From positions 80,005-144,004 of the forward strand of contig UQMV01000002.1 in NCBI GenBank assembly GCA_900542315.1: 64,000 bases of DNA. The letters run 5' to 3'. Below the pieces are notes generated by a model, which saw only the letters and a list, made by a program, of their open reading frames with translations, did not search any database and was not told the origin of the DNA. Shown here piece by piece: positions 25,479-34,360 of the stretch (positions are counted from its first letter, which is position 1; every line of letters begins with the position of its first letter). The position numbers and the translations under genes are program-made. The DNA comes from an uncultured Collinsella sp. GTDB lineage: Bacteria; Actinomycetota; Coriobacteriia; Coriobacteriales; Coriobacteriaceae.

Positions 25479-27509
25479 ATGACCGCACCTGCATCCAAGC
25501 TGCTCCAGCCCATTACGGTTGGCCCCCTTGAGCTCAAAAATCGCATTATGTTCCCGCCGCTGACCACCGGCTACGAGGAGCGCGACGGCTCCATTGGCGA
25601 GCGCAGCCTGGCTTTTTACGAGCGCCTGGCCCGTGGCGGCGTGAGCTACATCGTCATCGGCGACGTTGCTCCCGTCATGACCGCAAGCCCCACGCCCAAG
25701 CTGGCGACCGACGCCCAGATCCCCACGTTTAAGGCCCTGGCCGACGCCGTCCACAAGCACGGCGCCAAGGTCGCGCTGCAGCTGTTCCACCCCGAGTACG
25801 ACGTGCCCGGTGTCGGCCGCATGGTCATGGGCTCCATGACTGCCGCCAAGGCTGCGCAGGAGGCCAAGGCCGCCGGTGACGAGGAGACCTTTGCCGCCAA
25901 GATGGCCGAGTCCAACGAGATCCGCAACCAGGCCTACGCCAAGCTGCATCACGACATGCAGCACTTTGTGAACGAGGCGAGCGTAGAGCAGCTCACCCAG
26001 ATCAAGGAGGCCATCGCCGCCTCGGCCGCTCGCGCGCAGCAGGCCGGCATCGACGCCATCGAGGTCCACGGCGACCGCTTGGTGGGTTCGCTGTGCTCGG
26101 CCATCCTCAACCAGCGCACCGACGAGTACGGTGGCTCGTTCGAGAACCGCGTCCGCTACGCGCTGGAGGTCGTCGCCGCCATTAAGGAAGCCGCGCCGCA
26201 GCTGATGGTGGAGTACAAGCTCCCCGTGATCATGGAGAACCCCGACGGCACGCCGCGCGGCAAGGGCGGCCTGCAGCCCGACGAGGCCTGCGAGTTCGCC
26301 AAGCTGCTCGAGGGCGCCGGCATCGACATGATCCAGGTCGCGCAGGCCAACCACACCGGCAACATGGGCGATACCATTCCGCCCATGGGCGCCATGCCCT
26401 ACAACTGGACGCTGCCCGTGGCCGAGCGCGTCAAGGCCCTGGTCTCCGTGCCGGTGGCAACCGTCGGCCGTGTTGTCTCGGTCGAGGCCGGCGAGAAGAT
26501 TCTGGAAGACGGCGCGGCCGACATCATCGCCTATGGCCGCTCGCTCATGTGCGACCCCGACATTGCGCTGAAGGCCGCCACGGGTGAGCCCATCCGCGAG
26601 TGCCTCAACTGCAACAAGGGCTGTGTCGACGCGATTCAAAACCGCAAGTACATTTCGTGCGTGCTCAACGCGGAGAACGGCGACGAGGCGACCATCGCCA
26701 TCAAGCCGGGCGAGGGCGACAAGAAGATCGCCGTGGTGGGCGGCGGCATCGCCGGCCTGGAGGCCGCACGCGTGGCGGCCAAGCGCGGCTACGACGTGAC
26801 CATCTACGAGGCGAGCGATCACTTGGGCGGCCAGATTGTGCTGGCGGCTGCGCCTCCGCGCAAGGACGAGATCATGCGCTCGGTCGAGTACTACGAGAAG
26901 ATTCTGCCTGGCCTGGGCGTGAAGGTTGAGCTCAGCCATGCCGCTACCGCTGAGGACCTCAACGCCGCCGACGCCGCGATTGTGGCCGTGGGCGCGCACG
27001 ACGTGGTCATCCCCGTTCCGGGCGCCGACTCGGACAAGGTCGTCTCGAGCTGGGACGTGCTGGCCGGCAAGGTGGAGCTCAGCGGCCGCGTCGCCGTCAT
27101 TGGCGGTGGCCTGGTGGGCACCGAGACTGCCGAGTATCTGCTGCAGCACGGCTGCGAGGTGGCGATCGTGGAGATGCTCGACAAGATTGCCGCGGGCGAG
27201 TCCGAGACCATTCTGCCGCTGATTGTGAGCGACTTTGCAGAGCACAACGTGGAGCAGCACGTGAAGACCCGCCTGACCGCCATTACCGACGAGGGCGTGG
27301 AGGCCATTCGCACTACCGAGGACGGCGCCGAGGAGCCGGTGAAGATCGCCTGCGATTACGTGGTGATGGCCGTGGGCTCCAAGGCCAACGCGTTTGACCT
27401 GGATGGCGTGACGGTGCCCGTGACCTGCGTGGGCGACTGCTCGGGTGAGCGCACCGCCGACATCGCGAGCGCCATTCGCACGGCGTATCACGCGGCCAAC
27501 GAGCTGTAG
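25479..27509 (+). CDS. Old Yellow Enzyme-family FMN/FAD/4Fe-4S reductase (enoate / dienoyl-CoA reductase-like)
   Basis: 676-aa reductase, probably of an activated C=C bond, fed by NAD(P)H. The N-terminal TIM barrel (1-370) binds FMN: LKNRIMFPPLTT, FENRVRYALEVV, and GGYGRS-type YGRSLMCDP. The Fe-S cluster site is CLNCNKGCVDA with a later Cys in KYISCVLN. The C-terminal half has two dinucleotide folds, VVGGGIAGLEAA and VIGGGLVGTETA. The architecture matches 2-enoate reductase, FadH and the bile-acid enzymes BaiCD/BaiH. The substrate-site residues I can see (the barrel has ...HPEYDVPG where FadH has a different loop) do not fix the substrate. AGAGAGGA precedes ATGTTCATG; the second ATG is better spaced. 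Confidence 0.85.
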   Translation: MTAPASKLLQPITVGPLELKNRIMFPPLTTGYEERDGSIGERSLAFYERLARGGVSYIVIGDVAPVMTASPTPKLATDAQIPTFKALADAVHKHGAKVALQLFHPEYDVPGVGRMVMGSMTAAKAAQEAKAAGDEETFAAKMAESNEIRNQAYAKLHHDMQHFVNEASVEQLTQIKEAIAASAARAQQAGIDAIEVHGDRLVGSLCSAILNQRTDEYGGSFENRVRYALEVVAAIKEAAPQLMVEYKLPVIMENPDGTPRGKGGLQPDEACEFAKLLEGAGIDMIQVAQANHTGNMGDTIPPMGAMPYNWTLPVAERVKALVSVPVATVGRVVSVEAGEKILEDGAADIIAYGRSLMCDPDIALKAATGEPIRECLNCNKGCVDAIQNRKYISCVLNAENGDEATIAIKPGEGDKKIAVVGGGIAGLEAARVAAKRGYDVTIYEASDHLGGQIVLAAAPPRKDEIMRSVEYYEKILPGLGVKVELSHAATAEDLNAADAAIVAVGAHDVVIPVPGADSDKVVSSWDVLAGKVELSGRVAVIGGGLVGTETAEYLLQHGCEVAIVEMLDKIAAGESETILPLIVSDFAEHNVEQHVKTRLTAITDEGVEAIRTTEDGAEEPVKIACDYVVMAVGSKANAFDLDGVTVPVTCVGDCSGERTADIASAIRTAYHAANEL

Positions 27510-27584
27510 TTGAACATCGCGGCCAGGCGGGGCGGTAGCACGGATCCGTCTCGCCCGGCTGTGTCCCGTCGGGTGTCAACCGGT

Positions 27585-27620
27585 GCGGGGTCTGCAAGCG
27601 CAGCGGGTCCCGCCCTTTTT
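27585..27620 (+). terminator. terminator after the OYE-family gene
   Basis: GCGGG and CCCGC arms around a loop containing a secondary GC-AGCG pairing, followed by CCTTTTTG. Confidence 0.5.
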
Positions 27621-27949
27621 GTTTTGCTCCGGTGGATGGCAATGCGCGGTAATCATGAGGAGTGAGGACGTCTACTGTCCTGCAGATCACTCAAAATTAT
27701 TGGGGGAGGGGTTAATAACTATATCCTCTATACCAAAGGACATAAAGAGATGCCAATTTTGTTGACAAGCGAATGACGATTAGCTGCGAGTCAGCTACCA
27801 GCGTAAATAATCGATAAAGAAATGTCGTAATTTGGTGCCAAATGCCCAGATAACGCCGCGTCTATTTTAATTAACTGCTTTGAGCAAACAGTAAAATGCT
27901 ACTATCTAACTTGCACGTAAGAAAGCAGATTAACGGTTAAGGCTAAGAA
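27621..27949. other. AT-rich intergenic island before the HTH gene
   Basis: From about 27690 to 27935 the base composition drops sharply to A+T-rich, unlike all neighbours. No coding frame of length or with a ribosome site is seen. It probably holds the promoter of the HTH gene and may be a trace of horizontally acquired DNA. Confidence 0.5.
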
Positions 27950-28354
27950 GTGGCAGGTATGTCGGAAGCAACTAGGACTCGCACGCATGCGCCTGAGGTT
28001 AGGCAGCGCGTCGTCGAGATCCTCCAAGAGGGGGTCGGTCATCGCGCCCTCGCCGCGGAGCTTGGCATTCCCCAGGCCACGGCTCGTCAGTGGGCCCGCG
28101 CGTATGCCGTGGGCGGTGCCGACGCCGTTCTCAATGCCGGTTCGCATCATCACACCTACTCGTACGACGTAAAGCTCGCTGTGGTTAAGGACCGTCTGGA
28201 AAACGGCTTGACGGTTCGCGAGGCCATGATCAAGCACAAGATTCCCAGCGAGTCTTCGGTCAAGGCTTGGTGCCGTCAGTACCGCGAGAGCGGTGAGGCC
28301 GCACTGGTCGATAAGCCGCGCGGTCGCAAGCCGCGCGTTAAAAAGGCGGAATAG
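27950..28354 (+). CDS. orphan helix-turn-helix protein, IS3-type transposase OrfA-like
   Basis: 134 residues with two HTH units: RQRVVEILQEGVGHRALAAE followed by GIPQATARQWARAY (about 18-50), and LAVVKDRLENGLTVREAMIK with SSVKAWCRQYRESGEAAL (about 72-120). This is the tandem-HTH arrangement of IS3/IS150 OrfA DNA-binding proteins. No OrfB with a DDE integrase domain follows and no terminal inverted repeats are seen, so it is either an IS remnant or a domesticated regulator. The GTG start has AAGG 7 nt upstream; an ATG at 27959 is also possible. Confidence 0.75.
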   Translation: MAGMSEATRTRTHAPEVRQRVVEILQEGVGHRALAAELGIPQATARQWARAYAVGGADAVLNAGSHHHTYSYDVKLAVVKDRLENGLTVREAMIKHKIPSESSVKAWCRQYRESGEAALVDKPRGRKPRVKKAE

Positions 28355-28366
28355 CGAACGGGATGG

Positions 28367-28389
28367 TGCGCCCACAGGGGCGCATTTTT
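28367..28389 (+). terminator. terminator after the HTH gene
   Basis: TGCGCCC and GGGCGCA arms, tetraloop ACAG, then TTTTT, 12 bp after the stop. Confidence 0.85.
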
Positions 28390-28639
28390 CTTGCCGCGCC
28401 AACTTTTTGGACCGGCGCGAGCCTGTCGGGACATCCTCCAAAGTGGCCAATAAACTGCGCGCAGTGGCCCGCGCACCTGTCGCTGCGATAGGGGAGCGTC
28501 GCCTCTCTGCTCCAAAGCGGACATGCCCTTACCCCGTACGCCTAAAACTCCCCAGTTGACCGAAAACCTGCCGCCGCTGCTCCTCAATTGAGCTATAACG
28601 TTAAACAATTGCAGCGTTTTTGCATGGGGGAGTGATGGT

Positions 28640-31522
28640 ATGACGCTACTGTATTTCCTTACCCTGTTTCCGCTGGTACCGGCGCTGGGCATGCTGCTCG
28701 CGCGCGGTGACCGCGCCCGCGATGCGGTGGGACTCATAGGTTCCGGCATTATTATGGCGGTGACAGTTGTAGTCGCCGTCATGTTTTTTGGCACGGGTCC
28801 GCAGAGCTTTGAGGTTGCCCCCGGCACCTCGCATGTGCTCTCGATCATCAGCTCCGCCATCGATGTCATCCTGTGCGCCGTCATCCTGTACAACGCGTAC
28901 AAATATAGGAACGCGCTCACCACGGTGCTCGGCATAGTCCAGCTGGTGGGCTCGCTCGCCTTTGCAGCCATGACGCTGCCCGCGGCCGAAGCCGTCACGG
29001 CGACGCCGCTCTACCTGGACTACATGAGCGTGATCATGGTCCTCGCCGTCGGCATTGTCGGCAGCCTAATCTGCGTGTATGCCCTGGGCTACATGAAGGA
29101 CTTCCAGGCCCATGACGAGCACGAGGCCGCGCTGCGCGGGCAGACCGCGCCCGACCGTCGCCCGCAGTTCCTGGCGCTTATGTTCCTGTTCCTCTCGGCC
29201 ATGTTCGTCATCGTGACGAGCGATAACCTTGAGTGGCTGTTCTGCGGCTGGGAAATCACCACCGTGTGCTCGTTCCTCATGATTGGCTACACGCGCACGC
29301 CCGAGGCCATCAAGAACGCCTTCACCCAGATCATCCTCAACATGCTGGGCGGCATCGCGTTTTTGGCCGGACTCATGTACCTGCACGTTAACGGCATGCC
29401 GCTGACCATCTCGGGCATGATCGAGCTTTCCGGCGCCGGAACCGCGCAATCCGCGCTGCTGGTGATGCCGGTCGTTCTGCTGTCGCTCGCCGCCCTTACC
29501 AAGGCCGCGCAGATGCCGTTCCATACCTGGCTGCTCGGCGCCATGGTTGCCCCCACGCCCACGAGCGCCCTGCTGCATTCGTCCACCATGGTCAAAGCCG
29601 GCGTGTTCCTAATGGTCAAGCTGAGCCCGCTCTATGCCATCTATCCCGTGACCGGCTTTATGGTTACGAGTGTGGGTGCCATCACGTTTTTGCTCGCGGC
29701 CCTCATGGCCATCTCGCAGAGCAATGCCAAGCGCGTGCTCGCGTTCTCCACCATTTCCAACTTGGGTCTCATCAGTGCCTGCCTGGGTGTCGGTGCGCCC
29801 GAGGCCGTATGGGCGGCCATCTTCCTGATCTTGTTCCACACGGTGGCTAAGTCGCTGCTGTTCTTGTGCGTAGGCACCGCCGAGCACCATATCGGCAGCC
29901 GCAATATCGAGGACATGGACGGTATGTTCAGCCGCATGCCGCACCTGACGCGCCTGATGATGCTGGGCATCATGGGCATGTTTGTGGCGCCGTTTGGCAT
30001 GCTCGTGTCCAAGTGGGGTGCCCTGGTGGCGTTTGCGCAGACTGGCAACGTGCTCATGATCATGGTGCTGGCCTTTGGCTCGGCCGCGACGTTCTTCTTC
30101 TGGGGCAAGTGGCTTGCCAAGCTTTCGGGCGTCGACCCCACGGCTCAAAACGTTGAGGTCAATGTCCATAAGACCGAATGGATGGCCCTCAACACCATCG
30201 CCGCGCTGCTGATTCTGTGCTGCGTGGCGTTTCCGGTTATCTCGAGCGGTCTGGTGTCGCCTTACTTGGCCATGGTGTTTGGCCGCGTGCCGTACGTTAT
30301 TGGCAAGGACGCCATGTATCTGATGGTGGTTATCGTGGCTTTTATCGCCGTGGTGCTGCTGACTTCATTCCGCGTGAGCAACAAGCCGCACGTCAACGTG
30401 TACCTTTCGGGTGTGGGAACCGACAAATATCGCCATTTCCGCGGCTCGATGGGACACGAGGTGAAGGCCGAAAAGCGCAATTGGTACTCGGAGGACGCCC
30501 TTGGCGAGAAGCGTATCGGCCCCGCGGGTAGCGTCGTGTGCTGCAGCATTATCTTGTTTGCGCTGCTGTGTTGCGCGTGGATTGGGCCCGAGAGACTTGC
30601 CATGAGCGCGCCATCGGTGCTGCGCGGCAAGTATTTCGAAGGTTCGGGTGTCGTGGGCATCTTTATAGGCACCGTGGCGTTTGCCTTGATTGCGCCGCTT
30701 GTGGGCGGTTTGATTGACGGTCTTGACCGTAAGCTTTCGGCCCGCATGCAGGGCCGTGTGGGTCCGCGTCTGCTGCAGCCCTTCTACGACGTTGCCAAGC
30801 TGCTGCGCAAGGCCCCCGCCAGCGTAAACACCATGGACGATACCTACATGGCGTGCGCGCTCATCTTTACCGTCGTGGGCGGCGGCATCTTTGTGTCGGG
30901 CTCTAACACGCTACTGTGCGCTTTTATGGTGACGCTCGCCGCGATCTTTGTGGTGCTGGCGTCCGCCTCGACGCAAAGCCCGTTTGCCCAGGTTGGCGCC
31001 GATCGTGAGCTACTGCAGGTTATGAGTTACGAGCCCGCCGTTTTGCTGATGAGCGTGGGTCTGTACCTTGCCACCGACAGCTTTGATTCCATCGCCGTGA
31101 CGGGGCAGTCGGCCCCCATCATCGTGTACAGCGCACCCATTTTCCTGGCGCTGCTCGCGGTGCTTACCATCAAGCTACGCAAGTCGCCGTTTGACCTTTC
31201 GTACTCGCATCACGCGCATCAAGAGATTGTCCAGGGCGTCGCCACCGAGATGAGCGGCGGCACGCTGGCCAAGATGACCCTTATGCACTGGTGCGAGACC
31301 GTGCTGTTTTTGATGTGGGTGGGCATGTTCTTTGTTTGGGACAACCCCGTGAGCTGGGTTGTGGCCCTGGTCGTGATGGCCGCGACGTATTTTGTCGAGG
31401 TCCTGATCGACAACACCTTCGCACGCAGCACCTGGCGCAGCTGCTTTAGGCTCGGATGGGGCGTGGCGCTGGTGTTTGGCCTGCTCAACCTTATGCCCAT
31501 CCTCGTCGACGTATTTATTTAG
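28640..31522 (+). CDS. fused membrane subunits of energy-converting hydrogenase (EchA+EchB type)
   Basis: Ion-pumping membrane arm of the group 4 hydrogenase encoded by the following genes. In 960 residues, the first part (about 1-640) is an antiporter-like NuoL/HyfB/EchA subunit of many helices, with FTQIILNMLGGIAF and FHTWLLGAMVAPTPTSALLHS. The second part (about 665-960) is a NuoH/HyfC/EchB subunit with the diagnostic GLDRKLSARMQGRVGPR loop, and SPFDLSYSHHAHQEIVQG. These are separate proteins in the Ech and Hyf systems. GGGGGAG precedes the ATG. It is the first gene of the operon; a TATAAC box lies at about 28594. Confidence 0.9.
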   Translation: MTLLYFLTLFPLVPALGMLLARGDRARDAVGLIGSGIIMAVTVVVAVMFFGTGPQSFEVAPGTSHVLSIISSAIDVILCAVILYNAYKYRNALTTVLGIVQLVGSLAFAAMTLPAAEAVTATPLYLDYMSVIMVLAVGIVGSLICVYALGYMKDFQAHDEHEAALRGQTAPDRRPQFLALMFLFLSAMFVIVTSDNLEWLFCGWEITTVCSFLMIGYTRTPEAIKNAFTQIILNMLGGIAFLAGLMYLHVNGMPLTISGMIELSGAGTAQSALLVMPVVLLSLAALTKAAQMPFHTWLLGAMVAPTPTSALLHSSTMVKAGVFLMVKLSPLYAIYPVTGFMVTSVGAITFLLAALMAISQSNAKRVLAFSTISNLGLISACLGVGAPEAVWAAIFLILFHTVAKSLLFLCVGTAEHHIGSRNIEDMDGMFSRMPHLTRLMMLGIMGMFVAPFGMLVSKWGALVAFAQTGNVLMIMVLAFGSAATFFFWGKWLAKLSGVDPTAQNVEVNVHKTEWMALNTIAALLILCCVAFPVISSGLVSPYLAMVFGRVPYVIGKDAMYLMVVIVAFIAVVLLTSFRVSNKPHVNVYLSGVGTDKYRHFRGSMGHEVKAEKRNWYSEDALGEKRIGPAGSVVCCSIILFALLCCAWIGPERLAMSAPSVLRGKYFEGSGVVGIFIGTVAFALIAPLVGGLIDGLDRKLSARMQGRVGPRLLQPFYDVAKLLRKAPASVNTMDDTYMACALIFTVVGGGIFVSGSNTLLCAFMVTLAAIFVVLASASTQSPFAQVGADRELLQVMSYEPAVLLMSVGLYLATDSFDSIAVTGQSAPIIVYSAPIFLALLAVLTIKLRKSPFDLSYSHHAHQEIVQGVATEMSGGTLAKMTLMHWCETVLFLMWVGMFFVWDNPVSWVVALVVMAATYFVEVLIDNTFARSTWRSCFRLGWGVALVFGLLNLMPILVDVFI

Positions 31523-31534
31523 GAGGCGGCATCC

Positions 31535-32125
31535 ATGGATCATAAAATGTCGCGCTCGCCGTGGGTTATTCATTACGACGGTTCGAGCTGCAACGGATGC
31601 GATATCGAGGTGCTGGCCTCGCTCACGCCGCTGTTCGATGCGGAGCGCTTTGGCGTGGTCAACACCGGCAACCCCAAGCATGCGGATATCTTTTTGGTGA
31701 CGGGGTCGGTCAACGCGCAGAATCTGCCCGTCGTGCGCCAGATCTACAACCAAATGCTCGAGCCCAAGTGCGTGGTGGCGTGCGGCATTTGCGCGTGCTC
31801 GGGCGGCGTGTTCCGCGATGCCTACAACGTGATCGGCGGCGTGGACCGCGCGATTCCCGTGGACGTGTACGCGCCCGGGTGCGCCATTCGCCCCGAGACC
31901 GTGATCGATGCCATCGTGGAGGCGTGCGGCATCCTTGATCAGAAGGAGGCCGTGATGCGTGCTGGCGGCGATCCGCTTACCGTGGGCGGTGCCGCTACCT
32001 GGGACGGCGGCGTTGAGCTGGGCGAGGACGGGTTTGTGGCTGCGGCTGAGGCCGGGGCTGACGGTGCCGGCGACGCGCCTGCCGGGAAGCCCGCCGCACC
32101 CGCCGCTGCAAAGGAGGCCGAGTAA
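31535..32125 (+). CDS. echC: hydrogenase small subunit (EchC, NuoB-like) with Ala-rich tail
   Basis: Carries the proximal [4Fe-4S] cluster that passes electrons to the NiFe site. Of 196 residues, the first 150 form the family domain. Ligands are visible as C19-x2-C22 (SSCNGC), C86 in GICACSGG (the GxCxxxG motif) and C116 in APGCAIRP. The last 45 residues are an Ala/Gly/Glu-rich tail not found in typical EchC. AGGAGG precedes the ATG. The stop overlaps the echD start by one base. Confidence 0.9.
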   Translation: MDHKMSRSPWVIHYDGSSCNGCDIEVLASLTPLFDAERFGVVNTGNPKHADIFLVTGSVNAQNLPVVRQIYNQMLEPKCVVACGICACSGGVFRDAYNVIGGVDRAIPVDVYAPGCAIRPETVIDAIVEACGILDQKEAVMRAGGDPLTVGGAATWDGGVELGEDGFVAAAEAGADGAGDAPAGKPAAPAAAKEAE

Positions 32126-32841
32126 TGCAAAAGGCTATCTATACCACCGTTGGGATCGACGGGCTCCTGTCGCATGTCCAGGCGCTCAAGGGCGTCGGCG
32201 CGCGCTTTGTGCAAATGCACGCCGAGCGCAACGTTGACGACGGCACGTATCGCCTGCTCTATACGTTTATCAACGTTCGCGCTGCTCAGGAGCATATTGC
32301 GCAGGACGGCAGCTATGCGATCGAGAACCTGGTGGTTGAGGGCATCGACCAGTACCAGGAGATTCCGTCCATCAGCTCGTATTACCCCGCGGTGTTCCCG
32401 TTTGAAAACGAGGCGCACGACCTATTTGGTCTTGCCATCACCGACATGCAGATCGACTTTAAGGGCTTTTTCTACCAGGTTTCGACTGCCGAGCCCATGA
32501 GCGTTATCACGCCCGAGGTGAAGGCCGCGCGCGAGAAGGCCATGAAGGTCCGTGCCGCCGCCGAGGCCAAGGCGCGCAAGGCCGCGGCCGAGAAGGCCGC
32601 CGCCGCGGCTGCTGTGGGGGAGGGTGCCGCTGACGGTGGCGACGCTGCGGGCGCTGCCGCTGCCCAGCCCGCTGCGGCCGCCGGCTCCGATGCTCAGCAT
32701 GACGAGGCCGCTGCCAAGGCCGCGCTTAAAGCCGCCGAGATGGAGGCAAGGCTCGCCGCCATGGATCCCGAGAAAGCGGCCAAGGTCCGCGCGGCGCTTG
32801 CCGCCAAGGCCGCCCGCGACAAGCAGAAAAAGGAGGCGTAA
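32125..32841 (+). CDS. echD: hydrogenase subunit EchD (NuoC-like) with Ala/Lys/Glu coiled tail
   Basis: Peripheral-arm subunit. The first 130 residues contain the NuoC-type segment: TYRLLYTFINV, then YYPAVFPFENEAHDLFGL with the conserved E.HDLFG. From residue about 135 to 238 there is a long Ala/Lys/Glu/Arg-rich segment, probably helical or coiled, which about doubles the length compared with ordinary EchD. The function of the tail is unknown; it may be a docking arm. Confidence 0.85.
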   Translation: MQKAIYTTVGIDGLLSHVQALKGVGARFVQMHAERNVDDGTYRLLYTFINVRAAQEHIAQDGSYAIENLVVEGIDQYQEIPSISSYYPAVFPFENEAHDLFGLAITDMQIDFKGFFYQVSTAEPMSVITPEVKAAREKAMKVRAAAEAKARKAAAEKAAAAAAVGEGAADGGDAAGAAAAQPAAAAGSDAQHDEAAAKAALKAAEMEARLAAMDPEKAAKVRAALAAKAARDKQKKEA

Positions 32842-32846
32842 GGTCC

Positions 32847-33935
32847 ATGGCGCATCGCTCCGTTATTCCGTTTGGCCCACAGCACCCGGTGCTGCCCGAG
32901 CCGCTTCATCTGGACCTGGTGATCGAGGACGACCGCGTTATCGAGGCAATTCCGCAGATCGGTTTTGTGCACCGCGGGCTCGAGAAGCTCACCGAAAAGC
33001 GCGATATGCATCAGTTTGGCTACATCGCCGAACGCATCTGTGGCATCTGCGCCGTGGGCCACAGCTGCGGCTATGCCACAGCTTGCGAGCGCATGCTCGA
33101 CATCGAGGTTCCTGGCCGCGTGCAGTATATCCGCACCATTTTGCACGAGCTGTCGCGCATCCACTCGCATTTGCTGTGGCTGGGCCTGCTCGCCGATGCC
33201 TTTGGCTTTGAGGCGCTGTTCTATCGTTCGTGGACCCTGCGCGAGCAGATTCTCAAGATTTTTGAGGGCACGTTCGGTGGCCGCGTGATTCTGTCGATTA
33301 ACGAGATTGGCGGCCTTAAGCACGACATCGAGGACTCCGAGTTGACGGGCATCGTTCAGACGCTCGATGCCATGCGCCCCGGCTACGAGGCTCTGGTGCA
33401 TACGTTTTTGGACGACAACAGCTGCGGCGAGCGCCTGCATGGCGTGGGCGTGATCAGCAAGAAAGACGCGCTGGAGCTTTCGATGGTCGGTCCGTTTGGG
33501 CGCGCCTCGGGCGTGGATTACGACGTGCGCATGTTTGACGACGGTGCCTATGCGGATCTGGCTGCGTTTGAGCCCATCGTTGCTACCGACGGCGATTGCT
33601 ATGCCCGCTGCCAGGTGCGTTGTGCCGAAGTCACGCAGGCCATGGATATCATCAAGGAGCTTGTGGGCAAGATACCGCACGACGGAATCGGCGGGCGCAC
33701 CAAGCTCACGCCGGCCGACGGCGCGCGCGGCGAGGTTGTGATTGAGCAGCCGCGCGGCGAGGCGTATTACTATGTGCGCGGCAACGGCACCAAGAACCTG
33801 GACCGTTTTCGCGTGCGCACGCCGACGTCGCAGAACCTGGCGGGTCTGACGCATGCACTGCAGGGCGTGCTCCTTGCCAACGTGCCCATGATTATCCTGA
33901 CCATCGACCCCTGCATTAGCTGCACGGAAAGGTAG
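32847..33935 (+). CDS. echE: [NiFe] hydrogenase large subunit (EchE, NuoD-like)
   Basis: Catalytic subunit making H2 from protons and ferredoxin electrons, or the reverse. In 362 residues the four Ni ligands are visible: C65 and C68 in ERICGICAVGHS, C356 and C359 in DPCISCTER. That marks it as a true hydrogenase and not a complex I NuoD. The chain ends three residues after the last Cys, so there is no C-terminal peptide for an endopeptidase to remove. Histidines of the HRG segment (GFVHRGLEKL) are in place. The ribosome site is GGAGGCGTAAGG. Confidence 0.93.
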   Translation: MAHRSVIPFGPQHPVLPEPLHLDLVIEDDRVIEAIPQIGFVHRGLEKLTEKRDMHQFGYIAERICGICAVGHSCGYATACERMLDIEVPGRVQYIRTILHELSRIHSHLLWLGLLADAFGFEALFYRSWTLREQILKIFEGTFGGRVILSINEIGGLKHDIEDSELTGIVQTLDAMRPGYEALVHTFLDDNSCGERLHGVGVISKKDALELSMVGPFGRASGVDYDVRMFDDGAYADLAAFEPIVATDGDCYARCQVRCAEVTQAMDIIKELVGKIPHDGIGGRTKLTPADGARGEVVIEQPRGEAYYYVRGNGTKNLDRFRVRTPTSQNLAGLTHALQGVLLANVPMIILTIDPCISCTER

Positions 33936-33942
33936 GCGCGGC

Positions 33943-34284
33943 ATGAGTTTGCTGACATTTGCCAAGACGGCCTTGGGCTCTATGGTCAAGCAGCCGGTAA
34001 CGGTGTGCTATCCGCAGGAGAAGCTCGCGGCGCCCGAGCGCCTGCGCGGGCACATCGTTAACGACATGGACGTGTGCATTTGCTGCGGCATGTGCGCGCG
34101 TCGCTGCCCGGCGGGCGCGCTCGCAGTCGATCGCAAGGGTGGAACGTGGTCGATCGACCCGTATGCCTGCGTGGTGTGCGGTGAGTGCATCGAGAGCTGC
34201 CCCAAGCACTGCCTGAGCATGGACACCGCCCGTACTCCAGTTGCGGCGGATAAGACTCCCACGGTAGAAACCAAGCTGGAATAG
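33943..34284 (+). CDS. echF: polyferredoxin subunit of Ech hydrogenase (EchF)
   Basis: 113 residues with two [4Fe-4S] sites: C45-x2-C48-x2-C51-x3-C55-Pro and C76-x2-C79-x2-C82-x3-C86-Pro. This NuoI-like subunit links soluble ferredoxin to EchC. It starts 7 bp after echE and ends the operon ahead of a strong terminator. An extra Cys (C47) lies within the first cluster motif. Confidence 0.92.
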   Translation: MSLLTFAKTALGSMVKQPVTVCYPQEKLAAPERLRGHIVNDMDVCICCGMCARRCPAGALAVDRKGGTWSIDPYACVVCGECIESCPKHCLSMDTARTPVAADKTPTVETKLE

Positions 34285-34294
34285 CGCTGGAACA

Positions 34295-34328
34295 GGGGCC
34301 GGTGGGGCAAAAATGCCCCACCGGCCCC
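34295..34328 (+). terminator. terminator of the ech operon
   Basis: 15-bp perfect arms (34295-34309 and 34314-34328) around an AAAA loop, 10 bp after echF. Confidence 0.85.
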
Positions 34329-34360
34329 GCGCTTAAACGCGCGGTTGTGCCGTCGCGAAC

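Noticed and set aside
25305..27491. 728-codon antisense frame over the OYE gene
   Set aside because: His/Arg/Gly/Leu-rich shadow of a GC-rich gene with no motif; the opposite strand has all flavin and Fe-S motifs.
27950..28354. Complete insertion sequence
   Set aside because: No DDE-domain OrfB, no terminal inverted repeats and no target duplication seen.
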